DNA of 34,553 nt from CAZPMT01 sp964587655 (lineage in GTDB: Bacteria > Hydrogenedentota > Hydrogenedentia > Hydrogenedentales > SLHB01): positions 1 through 34,553 of the forward strand of contig CAZPMT010000051.1 of the NCBI GenBank assembly GCA_964587655.1, read 5' to 3'. Below are positions 1 through 7,719 of this stretch, piece by piece. The position numbers and the translations under genes are program-made. The notes below the pieces were generated by a model. The model saw only the letters and a list, made by a program, of their open reading frames with translations. It made no database searches and was not told the origin of the DNA. Within the stretch, counting starts at the first letter, position 1. Every line of letters begins with the position of its first letter.

Positions 1-2
1 TC

Positions 3-437
3 AACACAGACAAGGGGTTACGAAAATTCAGAAGGGCCTATATTGAAGACTCAGGATTGAGATTCGATTTTTTCGGCGGCCAGAACCACCCTGTCTTCAA
101 TAAGTTTCAAGATGTCGTCGTCAAATCCGACACTCAATACGATCTCTCTTGGTATGTAAGATCTGAGAATATCACTTCACACGCCGGACCCCGCCTTGCC
201 GTCTGTGACGCCGATAAGGGCTGGAGCCATTTCGTTGCAGCCGGCGAGCAAGTCCTCGGCACTACCCCGTGGCGCCGCACACGACTCACGTTCCATACCC
301 CCCCGGATACGACAAAGATCCGAGTCTATTTCTTGCGAAAAGGAGAAAACGACCCCAAGAAGCCGCAAAAGCAAGATGACCTCATCTCCGGTAGCGCCTG
401 GTTCGACCTCATCGAACTCGTAGAAAAGAAGGGCTGA
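3..437 (+). CDS. C-terminal part of a jelly-roll (carbohydrate-binding-like) domain protein, 5' end outside window
   Basis: The frame is open from the first complete codon at base 3 and stops with TGA at 435-437, so this is the 3' part of a longer gene; TTG at 57 is internal. About 144 residues are visible. They look like one beta-sandwich domain, with an N-terminal part ending in FDFFGG, a middle YDLSWYVRSEN strand, and a closing SGSAWFDLIELVE strand. The pattern (a 'Y-x-L/F-x-x-Y/W-V/M-x-(T/S)-E-N' strand, then W..T...F..P and a final 'WFD/ADVEL' strand) recurs in the second domain of the lipoprotein at 670-1845, so the two appear related. Such domains resemble the CBM4/9 galactose-binding-like fold and are usually extracytoplasmic. 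The ligand is unknown. It is not known what lies upstream, for example catalytic or tetratricopeptide parts. Confidence 0.7.
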   Translation, partial: NTDKGLRKFRRAYIEDSGLRFDFFGGQNHPVFNKFQDVVVKSDTQYDLSWYVRSENITSHAGPRLAVCDADKGWSHFVAAGEQVLGTTPWRRTRLTFHTPPDTTKIRVYFLRKGENDPKKPQKQDDLISGSAWFDLIELVEKKG

Positions 438-479
438 AAGCAATACAGCTCGCTGAGACTCCTGGGATCGCGGGCGTGA

Positions 480-542
480 GTGACATCACGAAAACAGAGG
501 ATCCAGTACGTCTATTCGGACTCTGATTTGTGCGGCGCTAAG
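480..542 (+). pseudogene. Possible remnant of the N-terminus of a family-4 glycosyltransferase
   Basis: A GTG directly after an in-frame TGA opens a short frame whose first 21 residues include RKQRIQYVYSDSDLCGAK. The intact glycosyltransferase at 2353-3534 begins RKRHRILYVQSSSDLYGAA, so about 12 of 18 positions agree or are conservative, including the R-I-x-Y-V start of the first Rossmann strand and the S-D-L-x-G-A loop. Similarity ends after this and the following codons look non-coding. I infer a decayed paralogue. The match is short, so chance or a distant relationship cannot be excluded. Confidence 0.4.
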
Positions 543-669
543 AACAACGCGCTTCCCGCCGTGCTCACGGGATATATCAAGATACTCTATTTGCGCAGTT
601 TGTCCGCATCTCATCCTAACCATAAGGCAAGAGGCCCATTTGCCCATCGAGCGCCGAGCGTTGGGGCGT

Positions 670-1845
670 CTACTCCTTGTCTACCGCCGCCAAGAGTTCG
701 ACATCCGCGAACCACACGGTGCATGGTGATGTCGGCTGTTCCTTGTCTCGCCTGCAGAAGAGCAGCGCAAGCAGGCCTTTACAGTCATCAGGAGCAGTGA
801 ACGAGGTCTTTACCCACGTCCAGTCCTGTGAGCTGACCGCCTCAGTGGCCGTGAGTGTCCAGCCTCCTTGCTTCCCTATCTCCAACGTCGCTTTCCCAGT
901 GGCGTTCTCTGTCTTCATGTACCCTCTGAACACATAGCGCTGGCCGGGTTTCACCGCGTCCTCGATAAGTTGCATAAAGGTAACCGACTGTCCGGGTTGA
1001 CAGTCCACTTTCAGGGAGTGTGCCGTTCCCAGGCCGAAGTCCCTCGATATCTTGTGCTTCTGCCACCACTGCCACTGCGCCAGCTCTTTTTCAGGTCCCT
1101 CAGAGAAGTCACCATTCTTCAAGAGGTTCTGCCGGGATGGCGCGCCAATCATGTACAGCTCGCATTGGTCAAACCAGACGGTCCCCATGGCGTCCGAACC
1201 TTCGCCGGCGGCCTCGTGCTGCAACGCTACGGTGACCTCGGGTACCGTGGCCTGGACCTCAAACTCAACTTGCAGCGGCGTCCATGTCTTTTGTGTTCCC
1301 GCAATGGCTTCGCTTTGGGCCGACACAACCTTTCCGCTCTGAGCTGTGTCGCGCACCGCGAGCCGGACTTGGCCGGACATGTCCCTGGGCAGTACCAAAC
1401 ACCGCAGCAGATACTCCCTGTGTCCAAGATTCTTTACCTGTTGAGTTGCCTCAAAGCTCACGTTGGCCGGCGCGGTGGCCCGAAGAGAAGACTGCCCCTC
1501 TGCGGCACAATCTTGAACCTGCTCGAGTTTGGCCGGCTCCTTCGCCTCAAGCGTCCAGGAAGCGAGCTTGCCTTCCGGGGCGCTCTCGAAACCGCCGTTC
1601 TCCATGCGACTGTCCCCGACACACCTCTTATCCGCAGGCAAGACGGGAACGGGCGGAAAAGAGATCATCGTTCCCGGAGCCGGTTTCGCTGTTAGCGAAG
1701 GAGGCAAACCCTGCTGGACAGCCTTCACGGCCTCCTCATTCTCCGCCAGTGAAGGCGCAGGCTTCGAACAGGCGCAAACGATCAGGGGAAGACACATGCT
1801 CAGAACGCAGGGCCGCAGTATCCTGTAGGTTTCGATAGGTTTCAT
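670..1845 (-). CDS. Predicted lipoprotein with two jelly-roll domains
   Basis: The open frame extends further upstream, but the start chosen is the ATG at 1843-1845. Only from there is there a signal sequence (MKPIETYRILRPCVLSMCL) ending in a Cys pair with a possible lipobox (V-C-A-C), and an AGAGGA element lies just upstream. That gives 391 residues. A low-complexity stretch with many Pro and Ala (about 35-80) leads to two tandem beta-sandwich domains, roughly 85-235 and 238-390. Each starts with an 'N-G-(G/D)-F' motif (ENGGFES; NLLKNGDFSEG) and ends with 'T-V-W-F-D/A-x-x-E-L', the hallmark of CBM4/9-like galactose-binding folds. No catalytic residues are apparent. It is probably anchored in the outer membrane or periplasm and may bind glycan, which would fit the neighbouring polysaccharide genes. 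The second domain resembles the partial protein at 3-437. Confidence 0.72.
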   Translation of the reverse strand: MKPIETYRILRPCVLSMCLPLIVCACSKPAPSLAENEEAVKAVQQGLPPSLTAKPAPGTMISFPPVPVLPADKRCVGDSRMENGGFESAPEGKLASWTLEAKEPAKLEQVQDCAAEGQSSLRATAPANVSFEATQQVKNLGHREYLLRCLVLPRDMSGQVRLAVRDTAQSGKVVSAQSEAIAGTQKTWTPLQVEFEVQATVPEVTVALQHEAAGEGSDAMGTVWFDQCELYMIGAPSRQNLLKNGDFSEGPEKELAQWQWWQKHKISRDFGLGTAHSLKVDCQPGQSVTFMQLIEDAVKPGQRYVFRGYMKTENATGKATLEIGKQGGWTLTATEAVSSQDWTWVKTSFTAPDDCKGLLALLFCRRDKEQPTSPCTVWFADVELLAAVDKE

Positions 1846-2023
1846 CCTTTGATCCTCTTGCGTCTTCTTCGGTCCGGTCCTGATTCTCTGGTGGACAAGA
1901 GTAGATCGCGGTGGGCAGAGCTTCAGAAATCTCACCGCACATATGTTAGCACGTAACACTCTCTTGACTAAACGATGAGAAAGGCGGACGGGAAGACAAC
2001 CGCGCCCATTGGCGTCTTCGGTT

Positions 2024-2143
2024 GGCATCTCCGACTTCCGCCACCTCCTCGATCATCCCGAACAGGTGAGGACGTATCGGCAAAAGGCCATCGATCGCGT
2101 CAAAGAGGAATACCTCTGGGGCGTGGTGACGGACAAGTATTAA
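2024..2143 (+). pseudogene. Orphan C-terminal tail of a glycosyltransferase
   Basis: This forward frame has no plausible start; an in-frame TGA lies at 1976-1978. It reads GISDFRHLLDHPEQVRTYRQ, then KAIDRVKEEYLWGVVTDKY, then stop. The 'LL-D-x-P-E-x-x-x-x-Y-R-x-K-A-x-x-R-V-x-x-x-Y-x-W-x-x-V-x-x-x-Y' pattern is the usual final helix pair of GT-B family-4/DUF1972-type glycosyltransferases. It is therefore most likely the 3' scar of a lost gene. Together with the N-terminal-like scrap at 480-542 on the same strand it brackets the minus-strand lipoprotein gene. Recognition is by pattern only. Confidence 0.5.
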
Positions 2144-2178
2144 GGATCCCGGCAATTTCCGATATACCGACATCGCAG

Positions 2179-2204
2179 AGACAAGGGGTTGCAACCCCTT
2201 GTCT
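2179..2204. repeat. 26-bp perfect palindrome (REP-like)
   Basis: The 13-base half AGACAAGGGGTTG is followed directly by its exact reverse complement. It lies in the non-coding stretch between the glycosyltransferase tail remnant and the 3' end of the glycosyltransferase gene. The self-complementary form without a loop resembles dispersed repetitive extragenic palindromes more than a classical terminator; no T-run follows on either strand. Confidence 0.7.
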
Positions 2205-2252
2205 ACAACAGATCGTTGCCCGTTCGAAAGGGTGTTTCAGTAAACGCCAAGG

Positions 2253-2287
2253 CCCTTAGCGGCCCCCAAGAAGGCTGCCGCTAAGGG
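2253..2287. other. Strong hairpin downstream of the glycosyltransferase gene
   Basis: The 11-bp arms CCCTTAGCGGC and GCCGCTAAGGG enclose a 13-nt loop. It sits about 65 bp past the stop of the minus-strand glycosyltransferase gene, where a terminator could be expected. No U-tract follows in that direction, so it may instead stabilise the 3' end of the mRNA or be another extragenic palindrome. Confidence 0.5.
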
Positions 2288-2352
2288 GAACAGGTGATCG
2301 CTGAGCCTAGCCCGACGGATGAGGGCCAGGCGCTTCTTGAGCGTGGTCGAAT

Positions 2353-3534
2353 TCAGCCGGTATCGGCGAGGATCTCGCGGTAGACTGACACGATTTTTTG
2401 CGCGTGCGCCTCGATGGAAAACAACTCGGCAACCCTCTTGCGCCCCTCCTCGCCATAGCTCTCGCGCAGGCGCCTATCGCCGAGCAAGAGCGAGATGGCT
2501 TCCGCAAGGCTCTTCCAATCAGAGGGAGGCACGAGCAGTCCGGTCACACCGTCAAGCACGACATCCCTTGGCCCGCCTTGGTTGGTCGTCACCACGGGTT
2601 TTCCCATTGCCATGGCTTCCAACATGACGATCCCCAGGCCTTCAGGCACCACGGACGGACACACGAAAACATCCATTGTCGATAGCAGCGCCGCCGTATC
2701 GTCTCTGAAACCGGTAAACTCCACGCGCTCCTTGATGCCCAGCTCATCGACGAGTGCGTGCAGGTCTCTTTCCAGGATCTCGTACCGCTTGTTGCCCTTC
2801 CATATGTCGCCGATGATCAGGAACCTGGCATTCCACCTCTCGGAGACGAGTTTGGCGGCCTTGATGAATATATCCTGGCCCTTCCCGAAGCTGATTCTGC
2901 CGATCATTCCGACCACAAAGCCGTCCTCAGAATCCGCGTCTTTGATCGCGACGTTGTTGCCGGGCGGGGCCTGCGCCACAAAAGCAGGAATGTCTATCCC
3001 GTCATGGACGACGACCGCTTTGGCCATGCTCCGCGGGAGGAGTTGTTCCCGCACCGCGTTCGAGACACAGAATATCCGGCAACTGGTGGCGGAGATAATC
3101 GACAGATACAGCCACGTAAGGATTCCCTTTTCCGGCAGCAACTCGCGCACGTGCGTTATGCACGGACGCCCGCAAAGGAAGGCAGCAATGCCGCCGGGGA
3201 GGATCAGACTCGTATTGCACTGCACCAATTCAACTCCTTCTCTCGTGATCAGGCGAACCAAGCCCACGATCGAGATGAAGAACTGCGCAATGAAGGCGAA
3301 TATCCGGATCGGATGAACATGCTGGCGTCGTATAACGCCCAGAGGCATTATGACGACCCGAATGCTCAGGTCGCGCATGCAGTCGGCCAGAGGGCCCTCA
3401 GAAGGCAGTATGACGATAGGTTCATACTCGGGCGGCAGTTGCTTCAGGAGCTCCAGAAGACACCGGGCGGCCCCGTACAGGTCCGACGATGATTGGACAT
3501 AAAGGATTCTGTGTCGTTTGCGGCCGCCACTCAT
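2353..3534 (-). CDS. Glycosyltransferase family 4 (GT-B fold)
   Basis: This 393-residue cytoplasmic or membrane-associated enzyme is predicted to move a sugar from a nucleotide donor to a growing surface glycan; donor and acceptor are unknown. The N-terminal Rossmann half starts with RILYVQSSSDLYGAARCLLELL, the usual 'G-G/A-A-x-x-x-L' acceptor-side loop. A hydrophobic stretch at about 77-95 (IRIFAFIAQFFISIVGLVRL) may bring it to the membrane. The C-terminal half carries VVGMIGRISFGKGQDIFIKA (about 207-226), VEFTGFRDD, and the donor-binding E-x7-E motif E298-G-L-G-I-V-M-L-E306, then GGPRDVVLDGVTGLLVPP. Length and motif order are complete for GT4. It is the third gene of a minus-strand run, 75 bp after the FkbM-like methyltransferase, consistent with co-transcription for polysaccharide assembly. 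Confidence 0.9.
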   Translation of the reverse strand: MSGGRKRHRILYVQSSSDLYGAARCLLELLKQLPPEYEPIVILPSEGPLADCMRDLSIRVVIMPLGVIRRQHVHPIRIFAFIAQFFISIVGLVRLITREGVELVQCNTSLILPGGIAAFLCGRPCITHVRELLPEKGILTWLYLSIISATSCRIFCVSNAVREQLLPRSMAKAVVVHDGIDIPAFVAQAPPGNNVAIKDADSEDGFVVGMIGRISFGKGQDIFIKAAKLVSERWNARFLIIGDIWKGNKRYEILERDLHALVDELGIKERVEFTGFRDDTAALLSTMDVFVCPSVVPEGLGIVMLEAMAMGKPVVTTNQGGPRDVVLDGVTGLLVPPSDWKSLAEAISLLLGDRRLRESYGEEGRKRVAELFSIEAHAQKIVSVYREILADTG

Positions 3535-3609
3535 TCACGACTCCGGGCCCCACAGGACCGTTGAAATACCATCTTGCACTTATTCCGATCCTCATTGGAT
3601 GTCCTCTTA

Positions 3610-4434
3610 CTACCGACCTTCATGCCAGGCATGCAACATCACGGGCGCGCCGTGAGGAAGCTCGATACCCTTCAAGAAGAAGCGGTAAGTTGGGACAAGC
3701 GATTTGAGGAATCCAATCATCTCAGCAGGGTTGTTATTCCTGTGGTATGTAGTAATTGCGATCTTTGGCCTGTACTCCCGTATGGCATCCGGCGCGCCCT
3801 TCAGTAGTTGCATCTCATAGCCCTCCAGGTCGGCTTTGATGTATGAAACCTTGACGTCCAGTTTCCTGCACATGTTGTCGATAGTCTCAATCTCAACTGG
3901 CGTGCCGGTTCTGTTCGTAGTGATGCGGGAGGAAATCCCAGCCTCCTCGAGATACGCCTTTCCGGTCGACTCTCCTAACGCACAGTTCAGTATGGCTACC
4001 GTCGGGGAACCCCGAAAAGTGAGATCAAGCCCTCCAAGATAGGCTGGAAGTGGCTCGAAAGCATAAATGCGCTTGGCAACTCCTTGGTTCAGGAATGCGA
4101 AAATACCCTCTGCACATCCACAATCGAAGACTATGTCTTCGGAAGTGACCTTCGTCTGTGCGATTTGATAGGAGTGCCAATGCCAGGGGTACAACTGTTC
4201 TACGATGGTCTGATGAAGCATGCGGACATCGAGACATTCCGGCACGTAGAGCCAGCCCTGGCAGCCTTTGAACTGGAATCTGGTAAAACAGCCGCGCGTT
4301 TCAACAGCCGCAATCTTCCTTCTGGCAAGCATGCTCCATGGCGGGCAGAAACAGTTCATGGCCCAGCTACCGAGGGAACCTCTGAGGCTCCGCTTCAGGA
4401 TGGTATGCTTGATCAGTTCGAGTCTTCGATGCAT
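3610..4434 (-). CDS. FkbM-family SAM-dependent methyltransferase
   Basis: The 274-residue protein has the class I methyltransferase order. Motif I is VFDCGCAEG (about 102-110), followed by YAFEPLP at 124-130, whose acidic residue normally contacts the SAM ribose. Next come NCALGE, then the family-typical YIKADLEGYEMQLLKGA (198-214), and a closing beta-strand region YRPKIAITTYHR. FkbM-type enzymes methylate hydroxyl or carboxyl groups of sugars and other small molecules and are common in polysaccharide loci, so O-methylation of a surface sugar is likely here. The ATG at 4432-4434 lacks a strong Shine-Dalgarno site but follows the upstream gene by only 25 bp, suggesting coupling. The first 60 residues are poorly conserved and the exact substrate cannot be read from sequence. 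Confidence 0.88.
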   Translation of the reverse strand: MHRRLELIKHTILKRSLRGSLGSWAMNCFCPPWSMLARRKIAAVETRGCFTRFQFKGCQGWLYVPECLDVRMLHQTIVEQLYPWHWHSYQIAQTKVTSEDIVFDCGCAEGIFAFLNQGVAKRIYAFEPLPAYLGGLDLTFRGSPTVAILNCALGESTGKAYLEEAGISSRITTNRTGTPVEIETIDNMCRKLDVKVSYIKADLEGYEMQLLKGAPDAIREYRPKIAITTYHRNNNPAEMIGFLKSLVPTYRFFLKGIELPHGAPVMLHAWHEGR

Positions 4435-4459
4435 GAGACGCGAGACACTCTACCACCGC

Positions 4460-4900
4460 TCAAGAGATGCGGCCTGCAACCCTGAAATCCACTCCTGTCT
4501 CCACTAAAGAGGCTCTTGGGCAATCATCCCCTCGGATCAGCACTTGGTAGTGATTCGCTTCGAGGCGCGGTTGCTCGAAGAACAACGTAATACTGAATTC
4601 CCTGCGATGGTCCAGCGAGATGCGCTTGCAGCCCTTGTCCGAGCCGACTGATTCGCCTACGCTGTAGCCCTTCAGATGCAAGTCCTCGCCAAAGGCGTGC
4701 TCGATGCATACGTCGGGCGTCAGTTCGGTAACTCGTCGTTCAAGATCGCCTGGGGCCGGAGGCCCACCCGGCGCAGCGGTACTTGCCAATAATACGGCCA
4801 GCAGGGAAATGCCCATGCGTGCAAGGAGGGGCCTCCTCGCCAACACCCGTGCAGTTCGAGCAAACGGCAATGCAAGAAAGTCAATCATGTTCCACTTCAT
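4460..4900 (-). CDS. Small exported protein of unknown function
   Basis: I take ATG 4898-4900 as start. It gives 146 residues beginning MKWNMIDFLALPFARTARVL and containing a hydrophobic segment ISLLAVLLASTAAPGG, which looks like an uncleaved anchor or a signal peptide. A start at the internal MGISLLAVLL is also possible. The frame continues upstream, but that part reads through repeat-like DNA and is unlikely to be translated. The C-terminal about 80 residues (LHLKGYSVGES, then REFSITLFFEQPRLEANHYQV) have the 'GY...L.V.LYW......Y.V' rhythm of the beta-sandwich seen at the C-terminus of some membrane glycosyltransferases. That suggests a detached accessory domain, but the resemblance is weak. 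It is first in the run with the methyltransferase and glycosyltransferase. Confidence 0.55.
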   Translation of the reverse strand: MKWNMIDFLALPFARTARVLARRPLLARMGISLLAVLLASTAAPGGPPAPGDLERRVTELTPDVCIEHAFGEDLHLKGYSVGESVGSDKGCKRISLDHRREFSITLFFEQPRLEANHYQVLIRGDDCPRASLVETGVDFRVAGRIS

Positions 4901-5190
4901 CTGAAGCCTAAGAACAGAGGTCTCTGCTATGTTACGCCATGTCCGCGTGGTGCGCAACTCGCAGTTTCTGGTAAGGCCCCCTTCGCGGGAATGACGCCGT
5001 TCTGGGATCTTTCCACAAGCTCTGGTGCGGCGGGTCAAGCATGGCTGAGCTTGTAACCTGAAAGGAGGCTAACTTGCGAGTTGCTCGTCCAGCAAGTAGC
5101 CGACACGAAATTCAGTGTGCAGGGAGGGGCGGAGATGGTATCATCGGGTTTGGAACGGAGAAGAGTCTTCGAGGATTACGGAGGACGGAG
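4901..5190. other. Divergent intergenic region
   Basis: This lies between the minus-strand glycan run and the plus-strand epimerase and should contain both promoters. A very good AAAGGAGG at 5061-5068 precedes a TTG (5074) that is in frame with the epimerase and would add 39 residues unlike the family. Around 4973-4988 is a fragment resembling the common 'cattcccgcgaagg' dispersed repeat. I could not assign a -35/-10 pair with confidence. Confidence 0.4.
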
Positions 5191-6279
5191 ATGAGAAGCA
5201 TACTGGTTACAGGCGGTGCGGGTTTCGTCGGCTCGTGTCTTGCCTTGGGATTGCGGCGGCACTTCGGCGGTATGAACACCGATACCGCCGGCGGTGCGCG
5301 CGTCATTGTCTTGGACAATCTCAAGCGTCGCGGCTCCGAGTTGAACCTTCCACGCTTGCGCGAGGCCGGCGTCGAGTTTCTTCATGGGGACATCCGCAAT
5401 CCGGAGGACCTCGAGGCGGCGGGAGCGGTTGACCTCATCGTCGAATGCAGCGCCGAACCCTCGGTCCTCTCCGGATACGGCGGGTCGCCCGCGTATGTCG
5501 TGAATACGAACCTGACCGGGTCTCTCAACTGCTTCGAACTGGCGAGGAAGCACGGCGCGGGCATAATCTTCCTCTCGACCAGCCGCGTCTATCCCTTTGC
5601 CGCCATCAACGGTCTTTCCTACGCTGAGGAGGCCACACGTTTCACGCTGGGTCCGGCGCAGACGTTGCGTGGCGTCTCGGCGCGGGGCATTGGCGAGGAT
5701 TTTCCGCTCGAAGGCCCGCGGTCGCTCTATGGCGCGACCAAGCTGTGTTCGGAGTTGATGCTTCGTGAATACCAGGACATGTACGGCGTGAAGGGCGTCG
5801 TGAACCGCTGCGGCGTCATCACGGGCCCGTGGCAGATGGGCAAAGTCGATCAGGGCGTCGTTGTCTTGTGGGTGGCCCGGCACGTCTACGGGGGACGCCT
5901 CGACTATATCGGTTTCGACGGGCATGGCAAACAGGTCCGCGATATGCTTCACGTCGACGATCTCTTGCGGCTGGTCCTCTACGAGATCGATCATTTGGAT
6001 GATTTGACCGGAAAGCTGTTCAACGTCGGCGGCGGCCCGGAAGTCAGCGCCTCGCTGCTCGAACTCACCGGACTGTGTCGCGAAGTGACGGGAAACGCCA
6101 TCGATATCGGAAGCGTACCGGAGGATCGTCCCGCGGACATCCGCCTGTACATCACCGACAACGCGCGCGTGACGCAGGCCACGGGATGGCGTCCCCAACG
6201 CAACGTCAGGGCCATCATCGAGGATATCCATGCCTGGATCCGGGACTACCGCGAGGCCTTGCGGCCAATTCTCACGTAA
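5191..6279 (+). CDS. NAD-dependent sugar-nucleotide epimerase, CDP-paratose 2-epimerase-like
   Basis: The 362-residue short-chain dehydrogenase/reductase of the extended type starts at ATG 5191 behind GGAGGACGGAG. This start puts the dinucleotide-binding motif TGGAGFVGS at residues 7-15, where the family has it. LDNLKRRGSELNLPRL (41-56), HGDIRN, ECSAEPSVL, STSRVYP (129-135) and Y180-GAT-K184 provide the cofactor and Ser/Thr-Tyr-Lys catalytic elements. NRCGVITGPWQMGKVDQGV and FDGHGKQVRDMLHVDDL are characteristic of the Tyv/CDP-paratose 2-epimerase branch rather than GalE. The predicted reaction is C2 epimerisation of a 3,6-dideoxyhexose linked to CDP, or an analogous nucleotide-sugar conversion for surface glycans. 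The rest of a CDP-tyvelose pathway is not in the window, so substrate identity is inferred. It faces the opposite way from the glycan run upstream. Confidence 0.88.
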   Translation: MRSILVTGGAGFVGSCLALGLRRHFGGMNTDTAGGARVIVLDNLKRRGSELNLPRLREAGVEFLHGDIRNPEDLEAAGAVDLIVECSAEPSVLSGYGGSPAYVVNTNLTGSLNCFELARKHGAGIIFLSTSRVYPFAAINGLSYAEEATRFTLGPAQTLRGVSARGIGEDFPLEGPRSLYGATKLCSELMLREYQDMYGVKGVVNRCGVITGPWQMGKVDQGVVVLWVARHVYGGRLDYIGFDGHGKQVRDMLHVDDLLRLVLYEIDHLDDLTGKLFNVGGGPEVSASLLELTGLCREVTGNAIDIGSVPEDRPADIRLYITDNARVTQATGWRPQRNVRAIIEDIHAWIRDYREALRPILT

Positions 6280-6305
6280 GTGTGGCGAATTTCTGTGGTT
6301 ATCAG

Positions 6306-6334
6306 TTGACGGTTTTCCCCGGGCATGGTATCAT
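6306..6334 (+). promoter_or_regulatory. Sigma-70-type promoter of the EF-hand pseudopilin gene
   Basis: TTGACG at 6306-6311 and TATCAT at 6329-6334 are separated by exactly 17 bp. Each differs from consensus at one position. Transcription would start near 6341, about 37 bp before the ATG at 6378, with AGGAGAGAAGG as ribosome-binding region. This indicates the gene is transcribed independently of the epimerase. Confidence 0.65.
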
Positions 6335-6377
6335 TAATGCACGGGGTGTTTGGGCGACGCTGAGGAGAGAAGGATCG

Positions 6378-7454
6378 ATGAAACCCTTTGGAAGAGCGGG
6401 ATTTTCACTTATCGAATTGCTGACGGTAATTGCAATTATAGCGATTCTGTCTGCGCTGAGCATGACCATCGGTCCCCGGATAATTGAAAGAAGTAAGTGG
6501 GTGCATTTCAAGACCACCTGCAATCAACTCAAGAACTCGTTCGCGCTTTACGCCACGAAAGACCCGGTCAAGAACAAGGCGACGTTTCCGCCGACGTATG
6601 GGTTCCATACTCCACGCAAGACGGCAGACGTTACACCAGAGGACGACGCCAAGGCCTTCTTCTACAAACCTTACCTTGCCTACATCGACTTCTTCGGCGA
6701 CGAACAGGTGTACGATAAATTTCAGAACGCGTCGTATGACACGGACGGTGACAATAAAATCAGTTTGTTGGAGTTCTGTCCGATGGGCCATAAGCAACCG
6801 GGCGGCGGCTATGTTTTCGACACAGCGGACGACCAACCCTTGTACGACGAGGCGAATCTTCCGGCTGAAGTCTCGAGGATGGTGAGCGCGCATCGCCCGT
6901 ATGTCTATATTCCTGTCGACAGTTCGCAGGCTCAGAAGGTGAGAGACTACTGGGGAAAACGGGTGGCCGGTGTTGCTGGCCGCGAGTTGGAGGCCGGTAA
7001 TGCGCTCCATTGGCTGCCGGCGGAGGTCTTCGCGAACACTAAGCCGGGCGAAGTCAACAATCCGATCGCGTCGCTCGGTCCGGGACGTTTCCCGCCGCAG
7101 AAATATGACGACTTCGTGCTCATCACACCGGGCCCTTCGAATAATACGGGCGGGATTCTTACCGCGCCGGATAGCTTCATGAATGATATCGCCGACTATT
7201 CTCTAAGCGAGCAGTATCACGTTCTCGCGCTCCGCGCGTTCTTCCTCGCAACCCGGGATATGAGCGACAGCGAGGAGGAGCCGGGGATGGATATGCTGGG
7301 TAACGGGAAGTTCGATTTTGACGCCCGCAATCGGGCGCGAGGCGTCGACGGAAAAGCGGCCTCATACAAGATCCCCGACCTCTACAAGCTTCCCAATGGA
7401 TCGGCTGGCGAGGGGCCGGGCATCTATCAGTGCAACTATCCGGACGGGGCATGA
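6378..7454 (+). CDS. Type II/IV pseudopilin-like protein with an EF-hand loop
   Basis: ATG 6378 gives 358 residues beginning MKPFGRAGFSLIELLTVIAI. This is a class-III prepilin leader with predicted prepilin-peptidase cleavage between G8 and F9, the conserved Glu five residues into the mature protein, and a hydrophobic N-terminal helix to about residue 30. The longer upstream frame overlaps the epimerase gene and is rejected. The globular part is much larger than classical pilins and has no family I recognise. Residues 121-132 are a textbook EF-hand calcium loop (D121, D123, D125, K127, I128, E132: DTDGDNKISLLE). A few acidic DxDxD-like motifs follow near the end (GNGKFDFDARNRARG). It is probably assembled by or secreted through a type II secretion/pilus machine not in this window. 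Calcium binding is inferred. Confidence 0.8.
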   Translation: MKPFGRAGFSLIELLTVIAIIAILSALSMTIGPRIIERSKWVHFKTTCNQLKNSFALYATKDPVKNKATFPPTYGFHTPRKTADVTPEDDAKAFFYKPYLAYIDFFGDEQVYDKFQNASYDTDGDNKISLLEFCPMGHKQPGGGYVFDTADDQPLYDEANLPAEVSRMVSAHRPYVYIPVDSSQAQKVRDYWGKRVAGVAGRELEAGNALHWLPAEVFANTKPGEVNNPIASLGPGRFPPQKYDDFVLITPGPSNNTGGILTAPDSFMNDIADYSLSEQYHVLALRAFFLATRDMSDSEEEPGMDMLGNGKFDFDARNRARGVDGKAASYKIPDLYKLPNGSAGEGPGIYQCNYPDGA

Positions 7455-7560
7455 CCAACACTCCCCTATCGAGCGAACCAGTGCACGACCGGTCTCGGGT
7501 TTCGCGTTTCCAGGGTCTAGTGCAGTGATTCACAATTGAGACTGCCTATCTTTGGCTTCG

Positions 7561-7668
7561 GCTGTCATTGCGAGGAGGGCTTCCAGCCCGACGAAGCAAT
7601 CCCCCGGCTTGTTTCCACGGGTCAGGGGATTGCTTCGTCGGGCTGGAAGCCCTCCTCGCAATGACAGC
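7561..7668. repeat. Long inverted-repeat element with 44-bp perfect arms
   Basis: Bases 7561-7604 and 7625-7668 are exact reverse complements around a 20-nt loop. The arms run from GCTGTCATTGCGAGGAGGGC to GAAGCAATCCCC. The outer TGTCATTGCGAG and inner GAAGCAATCCCC blocks recur in the element at 26800-26907, so both belong to one dispersed palindromic (MITE/REP-like) family. It carries no coding capacity. The rest of 7455-7874 holds the direct repeat at 7720-7801 and nothing else I recognise. Confidence 0.85.
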
Positions 7669-7719
7669 GGTGGTCTTCTTTGTGCGTCAGATAAGTTGCC
7701 AACAGGATGACTCACTACT

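Noticed and set aside
8..19. 12-base match to half of the palindrome at 2179-2204
   Set aside because: It lies in a coding frame and lacks the second half; likely chance.
5074..5190. Upstream TTG start for the epimerase with a perfect AAAGGAGG
   Set aside because: The extra 39 residues are unlike the family and ATG 5191 has its own ribosome-binding site; kept only as an alternative.
5176..6231. 351-codon minus-strand frame opposite the epimerase
   Set aside because: Shadow of a gene with full epimerase motifs.
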